Source: Dactylorhiza incarnata
Lineage: Eukaryota; Streptophyta; Magnoliopsida; Asparagales; Orchidaceae
NCBI GenBank assembly: GCA_033032865.1
Contig: JAWHQI010000258.1
Coordinates: 992,001-1,056,000, forward strand
DNA: 64,000 nt
Direction: 5' to 3'
Shown here: positions 21,980 to 32,860 of the stretch, piece by piece
Layout: each line of letters opens with the position of its first letter
Position numbering within the stretch: the first letter of the stretch is position 1
Made by a program: the position numbers and the translations under genes
The notes under the pieces: model-generated
Databases searched by the model: none
What the model was told of the DNA's origin: nothing
Seen by the model: the letters and a program-made list of their open reading frames with translations, nothing else

Positions 21980-22543
21980 CAGTCCTAAACATAAAGCCCG
22001 ATCGGGCCGGCCTGGACCGGGCCCGATCGGGCTTTTTCTTGCATCGGGCCGGGCCGGCCCGGTCCTCCCCTGGAATCGGGCCGGCCCGGGCCGGGCAGGC
22101 AGCACTGATATGCTGCCTGCTCCGGCCCTTCAGGCCGGGCCGGGCAGGACCGGGCCGGTCTCGGGCCCGATCCGGGCCGGCCCGGTCTCGGGCCCGATAA
22201 GAAGAGTCGTTGGCTGCCATGAGTGCCAGCATGGCTGCCACATGGCAGCCATGCTGGCAATGAGCCTAACGGCTCTAATAAGAGCCGTTAGGCTCAATCG
22301 GGCTAGCCCGAGATCGGATCGGGCTTTGCCCGGCCCGGTCTCGGGCTAGCCTGATTATCGGGCTCTACCCGGCCCGGACCGGGCCGGGTACCGGGCCGGG
22401 TAGTGCGGCCAAACCGGGGCCCTTTTAGGGCCCCGGGTAAGAGCTCGGCCCGGTTCGGGCCTGAACCGGGCCGGGCTTGACCGGGCCTTGACCGGGCCGG
22501 GCTCGGGCCGGCCCGTCAGGCCCGGTTTTTTTGTTCAGGACTA
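21980..22543. mobile_element. GC-rich hAT-like MITE
   Basis: This 564-bp element has imperfect terminal inverted repeats, CAGTCCTAAACA on the left and TAGTCCTGAACA on the right (reverse complement). The flanking 8-bp direct repeats are GAACCAGG (21972-21979) and GAACCAGC (22544-22551). The interior is full of CGGGCCGGCCCG-type palindromes plus a hairpin around AACGGCTCT and AGAGCCGTT at 22269-22290. The 8-bp duplication and C/TA ends fit the hAT superfamily. Open frames inside are low-complexity Gly/Pro/Arg and not credible genes. Confidence 0.8.
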
Positions 22544-22689
22544 GAACCAGCATTACACAGAAAAGGAAGGAGAGCATGATGGGGACCTGCACAAGATAAA
22601 AGAGGAATGTCAGCTGAAGGAAGGAGAAGATGAAAAAAACGAGAATTGCTAAAGTTATGTTTCTCCCTGCTGCCTTGGATACTGAACCC

Positions 22690-23121
22690 TGTTGCTGTTT
22701 GGCTGTTTTGCTTTTGTCTTTTCTTTATATTTGCTGTGAGCCCGTTGTTTAAACCATGATGGATGAATGTATCTTTTGTCTACCTAAAAACTATGAATGT
22801 TCTGAGATGTTGTAATCAAATCTGAGTGGTTTTGATTCTGTTTTTTATGAATGTGCTGGTGGGATTGTTCTTTCCCTTTATTGCTTTGTTTTTTCCTTCA
22901 TGGTATCAGAGGCAGGTTGCTCTCTTGCTTTCTGCCATCAGAGTTTGAGAGGATTCCTCTGTGTGCTTGCTCTGCACTCTTGGTTTTTTGCCTCACGGCT
23001 GGTGTTCTAGTTTTCTCCATCCCGTTTTTCTCATCATATGGCTTCATCAAGCTTGGCAAACTTCTCCTTCTCCCCCTCTGGTGTTCCCATCTTCGATGGA
23101 GACGGTTTTGATGTGTTCTAA
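22690..23121 (+). mobile_element. Truncated Copia element: LTR end, primer site, gag start
   Basis: The end of an LTR (TTGTTTTTTCCTTCA) is followed at 22901-22912 by the primer site TGGTATCAGAGG. An ATG at 23038 opens 27 codons, MASSSLANFSFSPSGVPIFD and a few more, which resemble the start of a plant Copia gag (PIFDGDGFDVF). A TAA then interrupts it at 23119-23121. No further gag or pol follows. The left limit of the LTR is not determined. Confidence 0.7.
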
Positions 23122-23397
23122 AACTCATGTTTGTGATTATGAAAAACTCATGCTTTGTCGTTATTAACTTCTGTTTTTTAAGTAATCCAACATGTGATAT
23201 CATTTATATACAATATAAGAGGAAATTGTTGATGTATAATTATATAAATATAACAGATACTTAATGGTTTTGATGTGGATCTGGTAGGCATCCATTTGCT
23301 TGTCAGGGATTTAGGGTTACGCCTATAAATACTCCTGCTGGGGGGCAACGTGAAGGTTGTTCCAAACTTGACGACCACGCGGGATGCTTCAAGCGCA

Positions 23398-23925
23398 CTA
23401 ACACTCCGCACCTACGGTCAACCGCGATAGTACCCCGACCACGGCAAGCACGGGGCTCCGCCCCTATTAATTAATTAATGCACTTTACAATAAACACACT
23501 ATCAATTAATTAATGTGGAAAGTAGTTATGCACCACTTTTCGAATTTTGTTAAGAAAATCATCAGCATAATGCATATATCATCGTGCATGTCAAATCAAA
23601 TTTAATAAAGTTGATAAGTTTAATGACAGCTCCTCGAAAATACTGCTAACATGTATAATGACGATCTTCCTTTAAAAGATCACTGACATGCTTAATGACA
23701 ACCTACTATAGTAGGTATAAGGGCTCTGCTATAAACTTTTTCAATTTATGGTTTTCCATCATTACTTTTAATTTGGGATAGAGTGTAATTACTTGAATGT
23801 GCATTGCATTTTAATTTTTTTTAAATAGATTATAATATATGTTAAGTTATTAGATTAAAACAATAAGTCAATATTTAACAATTTTGAATGTTTTTTTTCA
23901 CCTTTACTATATATATACAATTCCT
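23398..23925 (-). mobile_element. Helitron-like fragment H1
   Basis: The stretch shares ACCTACGGT, GCGATAGTACCCCGACCACG, GGGGCTCCGCCCCT, ACCTACTATAGTAGGTATA and AATAGATTATAATATATG with the better defined copy at 27614-28074. Both ends are blurred. Confidence 0.6.
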
Positions 23926-24410
23926 TTAATTTGATCCAACTGATTCATTGACATCCTATGACCACATGTGAAAAATGAACAAGTGCAAACATGATTTAAT
24001 GTATTAATAATTAAAATATACGCCCCTAGTAGCCTTACGAAGATTAATTCAACATTAATTGCAAATTATTGGTGTACTCACGCATTAGTACGCTGCAACT
24101 AGACCTCGCTGGACTTTAGGGAGAACCATTTTTACGACGACCCGTATATCCAAACATCAGACAGTAGTCGTTGAGCAAGAAAGCTCAAGCATCCTAACAA
24201 AAAAGACATCTAACAAGCCATTTTGGCCATATTCAAGGGTTTAGGGTGATAAATCCGCACATTTTGGCCATATTCAATCCTAATAACACTACTCTAAAAC
24301 AAGCAACTCATGTCTAAGTGACTATACAAAGAGATGGTGAAAATTATGGAAGGGACTAAACGATTTTAAGTTGTTAAAAACCACCAAGCTAGCCGGATCA
24401 GCTCGATCTA

Positions 24411-24618
24411 GGGCTCTGTTTGGCTTGACTTTTTTTGCTCCGGTGAGTTTGTACAAAAACTCCACCGCCATAGAATGTATGTTTGGCGTGACAGCGGTTA
24501 TGACTGCCATAAAAAACTAAAAAACTAATTTTGAACATAGAGTGAATCAATTTTCTTAGGTGAGGTCAGGCGTTCACGAAAGACGGTTCATAACCACCGT
24601 GTTTGCGCCAAACAGAGT
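24411..24618. mobile_element. PIF-like MITE, about 208 bp
   Basis: Terminal inverted repeats GGGCTCTGTTTGGC (left) and ACTCTGTTTGGC (right, reverse complement) are flanked by CTA at 24408-24410 and 24619-24621. The ends resemble the GGCTCTGTTTGGCG ends of the PIF element at 48262-51725. The 43510-43665 stretch is a partial second copy. Confidence 0.72.
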
Positions 24619-24980
24619 CTACAAGTGCAAGATCTTCATCTCCACTCTCACTTTATGGTGTCTCCTCCTTTGTCCAATCATTTCCTTCTTTGTATCGTGT
24701 ACTAAGAAGCAAGGGCGACTAACACACGATGACTTCTAACCATTGTTCTTTACAATTACTTTTTTTTATTTCACTGTTTTTTAGCTCTCTTCAAATTTTC
24801 CTCGATCGTGTCTATAGTCACAAACTGAGCTCGATTGAGCTTCCGTATATCGGCAAATCAAGGTTCAATATTTGAAAGGTGTATTGAGCATGGACACCAT
24901 TGGAGAAAGAAGATAAATCATGGAGGATATATAGACTCAAGGGAGTTTTAATTTGAAGCACCAAAAGCGCGGCAACCCAT

Positions 24981-25116
24981 TGTTAGGAATGTGAGAATCA
25001 ATGTATTCACAACTTGAACAAGGTAATACATATACAAGAATAATAGAAGGTGGTCCTAACACCCGAGGTGACTATATGCTAATTACACTACTACTCAATG
25101 TACAACATATCTAACA
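24981..25116 (-). repeat. Element D 3' LTR
   Basis: It runs TGTTAGGAATGTGAG to CATATCTAACA on the plus strand, with the same termini on both strands because the ends are TGTTAG...CTAACA. It is followed on the plus strand by C17. Confidence 0.88.
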
Positions 25117-25202
25117 CCCCCCCCCCCCCCCCCACAAACTCATGGGGATCATACACCGAGAGTTTGGACAGTAAATAGACATGCTGGGTCCTCGTCTGCG
25201 GC

Positions 25203-25860
25203 TTAGTCATCAAATCTGCAATCTGCTGCTCGGAAGGAATAAAGGAAGGGGCAGGAGTGCCCTGACATATAGTGCTCACGCAGGAAGAAGGTATCCACCC
25301 CGATATGCTTGGAGAGAGAATGTTTCACCGGGTTTAGAGTAATCTGAATGACACCGGTGTTATCACAGTAGAGGGGAGTGGGATCTGGAGAAGAGACACC
25401 AAGGTCCTCAAGAAGCCAACAGAGCCAAATAATATCCTCAGCGGTGGTAGTCATGGCTCGAAGCTCAGCCTCAGTGCTGGAACGGGAAACACCAGTCTGT
25501 TTCTTGGACTTCCATGCAATAAGTGAAGAACCCAAGAACAGACAAAAATCAGTGACAGAACGACGGTCAACATGATCACTAGCCCAGGTGGAATCGGAGT
25601 AAACACGTAGCTGTAGAGAACTACTGCTGGAGAAGAATAAACGACGAGAGGTCGTCGCCCGGAGATAGCGCAGGAGCCGCAACAGATGACCATAATGCAC
25701 AGAGGTGGACGCACTAACAAACTGGCTCAGCACATGAACTGCATGGGCAATGTCAGGCGAGTAATGGTGAGATAGACGAGACTCCCTACGAGGTGGTGGT
25801 ATCGAGTAGGATCGGAGAGTGGAACCCCATCATCCGGACGTAGTTGAAGATGAAGCTCCA
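25203..25860 (-). pseudogene. Element D RT end and RNase H
   Basis: Copia motifs include LRYLRATTSRRLFF, VYSDSTWASDHVDRRSVTD, the GVSRSSTEAELRAMTTTAED region, CDNTGVIQITLNP and KHIGVDTFFLREH. Upstream, about 25735-25860, the frame reads [20 protein letters not shown], the usual segment just before TRPDI. Reading frames here are discontinuous. Confidence 0.88.
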
Positions 25861-25883
25861 TAGGGGTGTCCACTGTGCGAGAG

Positions 25884-26204
25884 TCAGAGAGAGCAGGCCA
25901 GAGAAAGCTGTTGGAAAATCAGCTGCACGAGCTCAGAGACAGAGAGAGACTGCGCTGGAGCCGAGAAATGAGCGGAAGGAACACCAGGAGCACGCTGCTG
26001 ACCAGGTTGCTGAGCCCTCTGAAGCTTGCGACACCCAGATTGAACGTGTCCAATGAACTGACAATAGTGACAGCGGACCGGTTGACGATGAGGAGCACTA
26101 ACAAGAGAGGACTGCGGTGGAAGCTGGTGAGCAGCCATCGAACCAAAAAGAGGACGGAGGTGGCCGCCTATGGCAAAAGTCCGCCCGACGGAGGAGACCG
26201 ACAA
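25884..26204 (-). pseudogene. Element D gag zinc-knuckle fragment
   Basis: The knuckle CHYCQFIGHVQSGCRKL is visible about halfway through, followed by a Gln/Pro-rich tail ending [10 protein letters not shown]. It abuts the RT fragment through a deletion junction near 25870-25890. The N-terminal gag half is absent. Confidence 0.8.
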
Positions 26205-26224
26205 AAAAAAAAGAACCGGCGGGC

Positions 26225-26365
26225 TGAAGGAGGCAGCAGAGAGCAGCGGGCTTCGGACTGCAGAGGGCAGCGTAAATCAGCAGGCTTCGGGTTGCAGAAG
26301 GCAGCAGAGATCGGCAGGCTTCGGGCTGCAGAGGGCAGCGGAAAACAGCGGGCTGCGGATGCTAT
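26225..26365. repeat. 36-bp repeats in element D leader
   Basis: Three to four diverged copies of a unit containing GGCAGCAGAGA, CAGCGGGCTTCGG and CTGCAGAGGGCAGCG lie between the gag fragment and the primer site. Confidence 0.7.
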
Positions 26366-26591
26366 CCAGACCTGCGATCGATGAGCCGGAAGGAGACGAG
26401 CACAGACTAGAGCAGCGATCGACGGCGTGAAGACGATCGACGGCGAGAAGACGATCGACGGTGGGAGACAGGCGAGCGACGGTGCGGGAAGACGATCGAG
26501 CGCGTCGTGCGTGAACAGATGAGCGACGACGTGCGACGACGTGCAGGAAGGAGACGAGCGAAGGCGTTCGGACCCTAGCGCTCTGATACCA

Positions 26592-26723
26592 TGTTAGGAA
26601 TGTGAGAATCAATGTATTCACAACTTGAACAAGGTAATACATATACAAGAATAATAGAGGATGATCCTAACACCCGAGGTGACTATAGGCTAACACTACT
26701 ACTAATGTACAACATATCTAACA
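26592..26723 (-). repeat. Element D 5' LTR
   Basis: This matches the 3' LTR with a few substitutions and a small deletion (AATT near 25081). It is followed on the minus strand by the tRNA-Met primer site. Confidence 0.88.
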
Positions 26724-27209
26724 CCCACGAGCGATACTAATCTAATTATAAATTTATAACCCACACGACCAATCATCAGCTGGAGCGCCCACAACTTATA
26801 ACCTAGCTACAAACATGAGGAAAGACGTCGATAGCTTATGTATCTCGTGATGGCGAGCCTCAGGCGCGGAATCCCTTGGCATTATTGATAAGATTGACAA
26901 TTTATAAGGAATAAAAGCAAAAAAAAAAAAAATATGGCCTCAGCCAATGATTTCATTGACTAATTCTATCAAAAGTGTTGGTACCGAGTGCTCAATGAAC
27001 ATCATCTCCAAGCAAGATTCCAATAAAATAGTGCTCCCGGGAGTCGAAGAAAACAGAGGTAAAAGTCAGTTTGGAAGGGAAACCATAGGTTTGGGAGAGC
27101 TATATCAAGGGTTCAAATTAAATCTGATATTTAAGCAAATATTGGTTGAGATGTATTTCATGGTGTGATGTGATCTTTCGTTATTAATTATATACACACA
27201 CACACACAC

Positions 27210-27613
27210 ACGAGTGGCAGTACACGGGGGCCCCCTGCGGCCGCGAAAGTACCCTAGCTGTGACAGTGCCACGGCGCGACGATACTCCCGCGGCTCGGAA
27301 CCTCACGCGTGACACCCCTCTCTCTCTCTCCTCTCTTTTTTCTCTTTTCTCCTTTTAAAGTCATTGTTTATTATTTGATTTGACAATCATGATTAATAAT
27401 TAAGACAACTTAATTTTGACAACTTGCTTTTGACAAACTTGATTTCAGCAGCTTGCTCTGTTATCTTTTTGGATGCATAATCACTTAGATCGATATTATA
27501 ATTTAAACTATTTTGAAATAAATAAGAGAATATAAAGTCATTAAATTTAAAAAGAAAATGTAATATTGGCATTATGAATGTTTCACCAAAGACAACTTTT
27601 TCTTATTAATATA
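27210..27613 (-). mobile_element. Helitron-like element H2b
   Basis: On the minus strand the 3' end reads CTGCCACTCGT at 27210 after GC-rich hairpin sequence (GGGGGCCCCC). The 5' side reads AAGAAAAAGTTGTCTTTGG close to the H2 junction. It is flanked by (CA)n. The 5' terminus seems to have been split by insertion of H2. Confidence 0.6.
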
Positions 27614-28074
27614 ACGAGTGACAGACATGAGGCTCCGCCCCTACGGCTAATCACGATAGTACCCCGAGTGCAACAGTACCCCGACCACGCCATGCACGAG
27701 GATTCACCCATATTTAATGTAGTTTAAAAAAACTCATCGTTATTCATATATTATTAGTTTTTCATCATTACTTTTCCAAATTAAATTATTGATTTTCATC
27801 ATTACTTTTCAAACAACTTTAATAAAGTTAACATGCCTAATGATAGCCTACCATAGTAGGTATATGAACTCTACTAAAGATTTTTTCAATTTTATAAATT
27901 TTCATCATTACTTTTAATTTGAGAATATAATGTAATTACTTAAATGTGCATTGTATTTAATTTTTTAAATAGATTATAATATATGTTAAGTCATTGTGTA
28001 AAAACAATAAGTCCTTATTTGGCAATTTTGAATGTATCACCAAATGCAATTTTTTTCTTTTGATATTGTATGGA
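27614..28074 (-). mobile_element. Helitron-like element H2
   Basis: The 461-bp element starts TCCATACAATATC at 28074 and ends TCTGTCACTCGT at 27614 on the minus strand, inserted between A and T of a TA-rich site. GGGGCGGAGCC hairpin sequence lies just inside the 3' end. No target duplication is seen, as expected for Helitrons. The 3' end is CTCG, where the usual signature is CTRR. Confidence 0.65.
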
Positions 28075-28847
28075 TATATATATATATAGTAACATAGAGA
28101 AGATGCTAAAAATGTGTTGTTCTAAGAGATGATGAGAACATTCATCTTCACATAAATACTCTCATAAATCTAGTCTAAGTATCTTTTATTATAGATAGTG
28201 TCAACCAAGAGAGATCCAAAGTTGCACTGTGGCGCTTGATATGCTTTACCTTATCGGGTTGGCCGCCGGTTTAGGTTTTATTTCTCTTCCTCTGTTAAAT
28301 GTGTGAAGGTGTAGGTGGCGAGGCTAGGTAATTGATGTGATTTGTATTTTGGGTAGCTTGTTTTTTTTTGGGTAGATCAGGCTGCCAAACCACTTGTGCG
28401 AGTTGTATCTTTTTGTACATGTGCAATAAAAAACAAACCTTTTATCCAAAAAAATAAAAAACTAATGTTAACATATCTTATGTGGGACAAAACTAATTCC
28501 TATGTGTCCTTAATAATTTCTCTCTCCAATGAGAACTCTCCGTGCATCGACCATTGCATCATTCCCTTCAATGGAGAGGATTTTCAACATCGATCGCCAA
28601 GCTAGAGCGCCCTAAACCAGTTGTGGAAGTCGCATGCTCAACCATGAGCGCGTAATTATACTTGATCTCATATACGAACCATCGGATTCATTACAGACTG
28701 TTAAATAATCTCAATCAGAGGGAAATTAAATTTGGTTGAGAAAGTAGAGCACATGGGTGAAATCCAATGCACATGATTCAGCCAATGCTCGCGTGCCTCG
28801 GCAATTTGGACCTATAAATCATTTAATAATTAATCCTAGATTACAAT

Positions 28848-28882
<35 letters not shown>

Positions 28883-29224
28883 TAACATTTGTTCTGTATA
28901 TATGTGACAGTTGTAACATATGGCTGAACCAAACCAATTAAACAACTGCATAATCAATATGAATCATATATATATATATATATATATTATAAAGAAATAT
29001 GGGTTTAGGTCATGACAAAAGATAATTAGACTAGCAAAGTAAGACATTAGGAAAATTTTCACCATTGGATCTAATAAAGATGACAATGAAATAGCCATTT
29101 AATAAAAACTTTTCTTCCTCCCTCCCCCCAAAATCCCGAGCCTCCCACCACGACAAAACCGAAGAGAGAGAGAGAGAGAGAGAAAAAATATTTGTAAGTA
29201 TTTACGTATATTTTCTTACAAAAT
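28075..29224. other. Spacer without genes; microsatellites
   Basis: I see no gene here. (GA)14 lies at 28851-28878, a (TA)n run at about 28966-28987, and a shorter GA run at about 29163-29182. Confidence 0.6.
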
Positions 29225-29511
29225 AAATATTGCAATATTGATGTATATTTTTTACGGTCATTTCGAGTACTCATATGTGTATATGTTGTGGGCGCAGCCT
29301 ACAGACACATCGAGCACGGGCGAAGCCCGTGCGGAGGCAGGCGAAGCCCGTGCGGAGGCAGGCGAAGCCCGTGCGGAGGCAGGCGAAGCCTGCCTGGATG
29401 GGATCGAAGGCTGCCCGACAGCATCGCGTCAGGGGCGGGCGAAGCCCGCCGTCGCCGGCCGGATACTGTCGCGCTTAGACGTAGGGGCGGAGCCCCGTGT
29501 CGGGCACTCGT
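29225..29511 (+). mobile_element. Helitron-like 3' end H4 with 21-bp repeats
   Basis: From about 29238 it shares GATGTATATTTTTTACGGTC and GAGTACTCATATGT with H3. The GC-rich part holds three copies of a 21-bp unit (GCGAAGCCCGTGCGGAGGCAG), then hairpin-forming GGGGCGGAGCCCC and the terminus CGGGCACTCGT at 29511 before (TA)n. Confidence 0.62.
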
Positions 29512-30409
29512 ATATATATATATACCAACAATGTGATTCGTACAATTTTTATATATCTAGATCTAAAAGCCCACTTATGTATAGCAACACAAAAAAATGA
29601 TTTTTTTAAGGAGATTGTTATTCGCAGACCAAAAATGTCTATCCGTAGACCAACTTTTCCCCATTTTATTTCAGTTTACAAATTGTAATTAGCAGACCAA
29701 TTTTAAACTTGAGCAATCGATGTCTTTGTTCTCCAAATTAAACAGGGCCCTACAACTAATGATTAATGAGCATCTCTGACGACCTTCTGAAAACTTCAAT
29801 GTGTGCACGTATAGAGACCGAGTTGAGGAAGAAAGATGATTCTTCACTCTTCAAGCGATTTAGATTTGGTTGAGAAGATTTAGATATAGCTAGGGTTTGT
29901 TTGGAAAGATTTAGATAGCTAGGGTTACTATCTCCCTGTGGTGAGGACAGCAAAGAAGACGACGACCGAAGTTCTTTTTTTCTTTACTAATCTGTGGCTA
30001 ACAAAAATATTTGTCGTCAACAATAGATTTGACTTCCTTTAGAGCTGAGAATAGACAAAATCTGTGAATAGACAAACTCGATTTGAGAATAGCAAGGGCA
30101 TTTAACCCTACTAATTATCACTTTCACCCAGCAAAAAAAAAAGAGAAAACTGATACGGATGCATGCACAGAGTGGAGGCCTGTAAATATAAAAAAAAAAA
30201 AAAGTTCAATCACTGCGCCAAAAATGCAGAAACGTACCGAAATAATTAACTGTAATACAACGGAGAACAGTGGTGAGGATTGACAGGACACAGAAAAGCA
30301 AATAGCTGGCTTCTATTCAAACTTGAAACCCTAATTAGGCATCTTAGCTAACAGCTCCTATATACTATATATGGTACCACCTATATATAACACGCTCAAT
30401 ATCAACCAA

Positions 30410-30443
<34 letters not shown>

Positions 30444-31139
30444 CACAGGATCTACCAATTCCACCGGCAATTATACATATAAATCCCACCATAGAATTTC
30501 TAAATTAAGGTGTGTTCGCTAGATTAGATCTCGGGTCGAAATGATTAGTTTTTGGCAGATCAACTCCAGCTATAGGCAGATCATTGTTAACGACAGAGCA
30601 AAATGAAAAACAAAGAGATCTGTGAACCCGTAAAGGTGATCTGCCATTAGCAATGATCCGTTTAAAATCCAACTAGATTTATATCCCCCGCAGTGGAGAG
30701 ATTTTTGTGTCTGAGCCTCGGTTGTAACCAGGGAAGATGATGGCCGTTCGTTTTTATACGTATTATCGCTCGATAAATTCAAGACATGCATCTAAATTCC
30801 GCTTTACTCATGACGCGCCATAACTCGCTCCAATTTTCTCTCCTCCAGACACCCACCCCCCGGGTGAGGATGGTAAGTTTAGGTGAAATTTTTTGTGTAC
30901 GTTTACGCACGGCACTATTCACGTGCGTGTGAGAATTCATCCGTGCATTTCCTCTCAAATCATTCATGCACGTTTTTTTATGGCTGAAATCTTGTAAGCA
31001 CTACTTTTGATGTGTATTTTGAAGGCTCGATTTTCACCCGCACGTGAAACAGTACGGTGCGTAAACGTACAGAAAAATTACTCAAGTTTAGGGTATCAAG
31101 TTTTTTTCCCAATTCCACGCCCTCTCCCTCTGCGCTCAA
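29512..31139. other. Spacer without recognisable genes
   Basis: No coding exon was recognised on either strand. A (CT)n run lies at about 30413-30440. The stretch lies 3' of the MADS-box exon on its own strand, so missing exons could be sought here, but I could not identify K-box sequence. Confidence 0.5.
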
Positions 31140-31451
31140 GATCTACCAATTCCACTCTCTCTCTATCTCTCTCTCTCTCTCCTTCCCACTATCCCACCCT
31201 CTCTCTCTCTCCTTCCCACTATCCCTCCCTCTCTCTCTCCTTCCCACTATCCCACCCTCTCTCTCTCTCCTTCCCACTATCCCTCCCTCCCCCTCTCTCC
31301 TTCCCACTATCCCTCCCTCTCTCTCTCTCTCTCCTTCCCACTATCCCTCTCTCTCTCTCTCTAGTAAACCTCCATGACGATGAAACTGCAAACGCATGAA
31401 AAACAGACGAAGAAGTAATGAAAGCAACGCGGGACTCCATTATCTCAGCTG

Positions 31452-31502
<51 letters not shown>

Positions 31503-31640
31503 TACTATCACTCTCTCCTCTCTCTCTCTCTGACTTCTCTCTCTCACTACTATCACTCTCTCCTCTCTCTCTGACTTCCTCTCCGGTCCTCTCTCTCTCC
31601 TCCTCCTCCTCCGTTCCCCCCACTCTCTCCACCTCCGCTC
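31140..31640. repeat. CT-rich minisatellite and microsatellite
   Basis: A repeated phrase CCTTCCCACTATCC separated by (CT)n runs occurs about six times at 31185-31365, with a roughly 30-36 bp period. Pure (CT)n lies at 31458-31498, then CT-rich sequence with ACTACTATCACTCTCTCC repeats. All frames here are low-complexity. Confidence 0.85.
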
Positions 31641-31819
31641 TTTCTAGCAAACTTACAAAATGGTCATGAAACTACATACGAAGAAGGGCATGAAGAAGTT
31701 CCAGTTAGTTTGAGCAGGATGAAGAACTGATATATAATAAATAAAGAGCAATAGAAAAAAACAGCACAGAAATATAATAATTAGTACTCCGAGATGGAGA
31801 GCTGGCACAGCACGCGCAC

Positions 31820-32001
31820 CTTGAGCTGGAGAAATGGAAGAGCTTTCCGGTGGAGGAGAAGATGATGAGTCCCACCTCGACGTCGCAGAGAACGGCGAGC
31901 TCCTCCGCCTTCTTGAACAGCCCCCTCCTCCTCTTCGAAAACGTCACCTGCCTCGCCGTCGCATTGTGTATCTTCTTTATCTGTATCTTCTCCCTCGCCA
32001 T
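31820..32001 (-). CDS. MADS-box transcription factor, first exon (SVP/StMADS11-type)
   Basis: The exon begins with the ATG at 31999-32001 and encodes a complete MADS domain: [11 protein letters not shown], then [20 protein letters not shown], then [20 protein letters not shown] and LFHFSSS. A GT donor follows at 31818-31819 (CTCAAG then GTGCGC). The 182-nt length and end point match exon 1 of plant MIKC genes. MADS proteins bind CArG boxes as dimers in the nucleus. The MAREKIQI start points to the SVP/AGL24 group, which acts in flowering time and dormancy. No I, K or C exons were recognised in the 30 kb downstream on this strand, so this may be a gene with a long first intron or an orphan exon. 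His replaces the usual Glu in LFEF. Confidence 0.85.
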
Positions 32002-32860
32002 CTGATTATTCGCCACGTCCGCGGACCTGAAATTTAGGACCAAGAACAGCAGAGGCTTCTTCTTCTTTTTTGCTTTCCTCTTCTGGAAACCTAGAGCGGG
32101 GGAACTTTCCAAATTAAGCCCGGCCTAGCTATTGCAAACCCTAATTAATAACGGGATCTGCCCGCAGGAAGATGATGGATGATGGAGAATCGATGAAAGA
32201 TGAGTTTTTTTTTTTTTTTTGCAGAGGGAGATCAGGGAAACCTCTGCGTTTACTTTCCGGTCTTTGCGGAGATCTGCTGCTCTATAATAGTATATAGAGA
32301 CTGTAATAATTGAACCGCTTGGAAATCCGCAGTGCCAATGGAAGAAACGCAGGAGGGAGGTGAGAGAAAAAGCAGCTCCGAAAGTAGAAAATATAAAGGG
32401 TAGTGGTGTTATATATATGGGAAATCTATTTTTACTAATTGCAGCTCAAAGTTAATGCCGCACAAGTTTTTATTTGTAGCGGAGGAGTTAACGGCGGGGT
32501 AGATGACGAGGTTGTCATAGCACTGCATGCTGAGGAAGTAAAAAACTGATGGGGAAGATGACGAGGTTAATGTCACACAAAGTGGGCGGATTTTAGATTT
32601 CAAAAATAATCAAATCCTAGGACGACCGTGATTTTATATAACACTCCGTACATTTACAAAATATCTCTGATAACTACCGAGCAAAAAAATGATGGGGTCG
32701 AGATCAGCGCCAGCGTCGTCTTTTTGTGGTGATTCGAGGCATATAATTAACAATCTTCGTCTTGCATTATTTAATCATATCAAATCAGAAGTAACTCATC
32801 GTAAGTCTGTTGCTGCCGGCCCCCACTTGTGGCTGGCTATTTCCAACCGTCAGTAATGTT
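32002..32860 (-). other. Upstream region of the MADS-box exon
   Basis: No coding sequence is convincing here. A (T)n run lies at about 32205-32220, and TA-rich stretches on the minus strand near 32280-32300 and 32410-32420 could hold a TATA box. The open frame that continues upstream of the MADS ATG is Lys/Ser-rich and probably 5' untranslated. Confidence 0.4.

Larger units (their letters stand above)
24981..26723 (-). mobile_element. Element D: miniature Copia retrotransposon with pol mostly deleted
   Basis: It has short LTRs at 24981-25116 (136 bp) and 26592-26723 (132 bp), a primer site TGGTATCAGAGC at 26580-26591 (minus), and a G17 polypurine tract (complement of 25117-25133). Flanking bases CCCAT (24976-24980) and CCCAC (26724-26728) look like a target duplication with one mismatch. 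The interior joins a gag zinc-knuckle segment directly to the end of RT and RNase H. Protease, integrase and most of RT are missing. Intact ends suggest it could have been mobilised in trans, which is inference. Confidence 0.88.

Noticed and set aside
21659..22349. Gly/Pro/Arg-rich genes
   Set aside because: They come from GC palindromes of the hAT-like MITE and LTR fragment.
29800..31700. Downstream K-box exons of the MADS gene
   Set aside because: I looked on the minus strand for MKEIL- and LKEE-type exon starts and found none I could defend.
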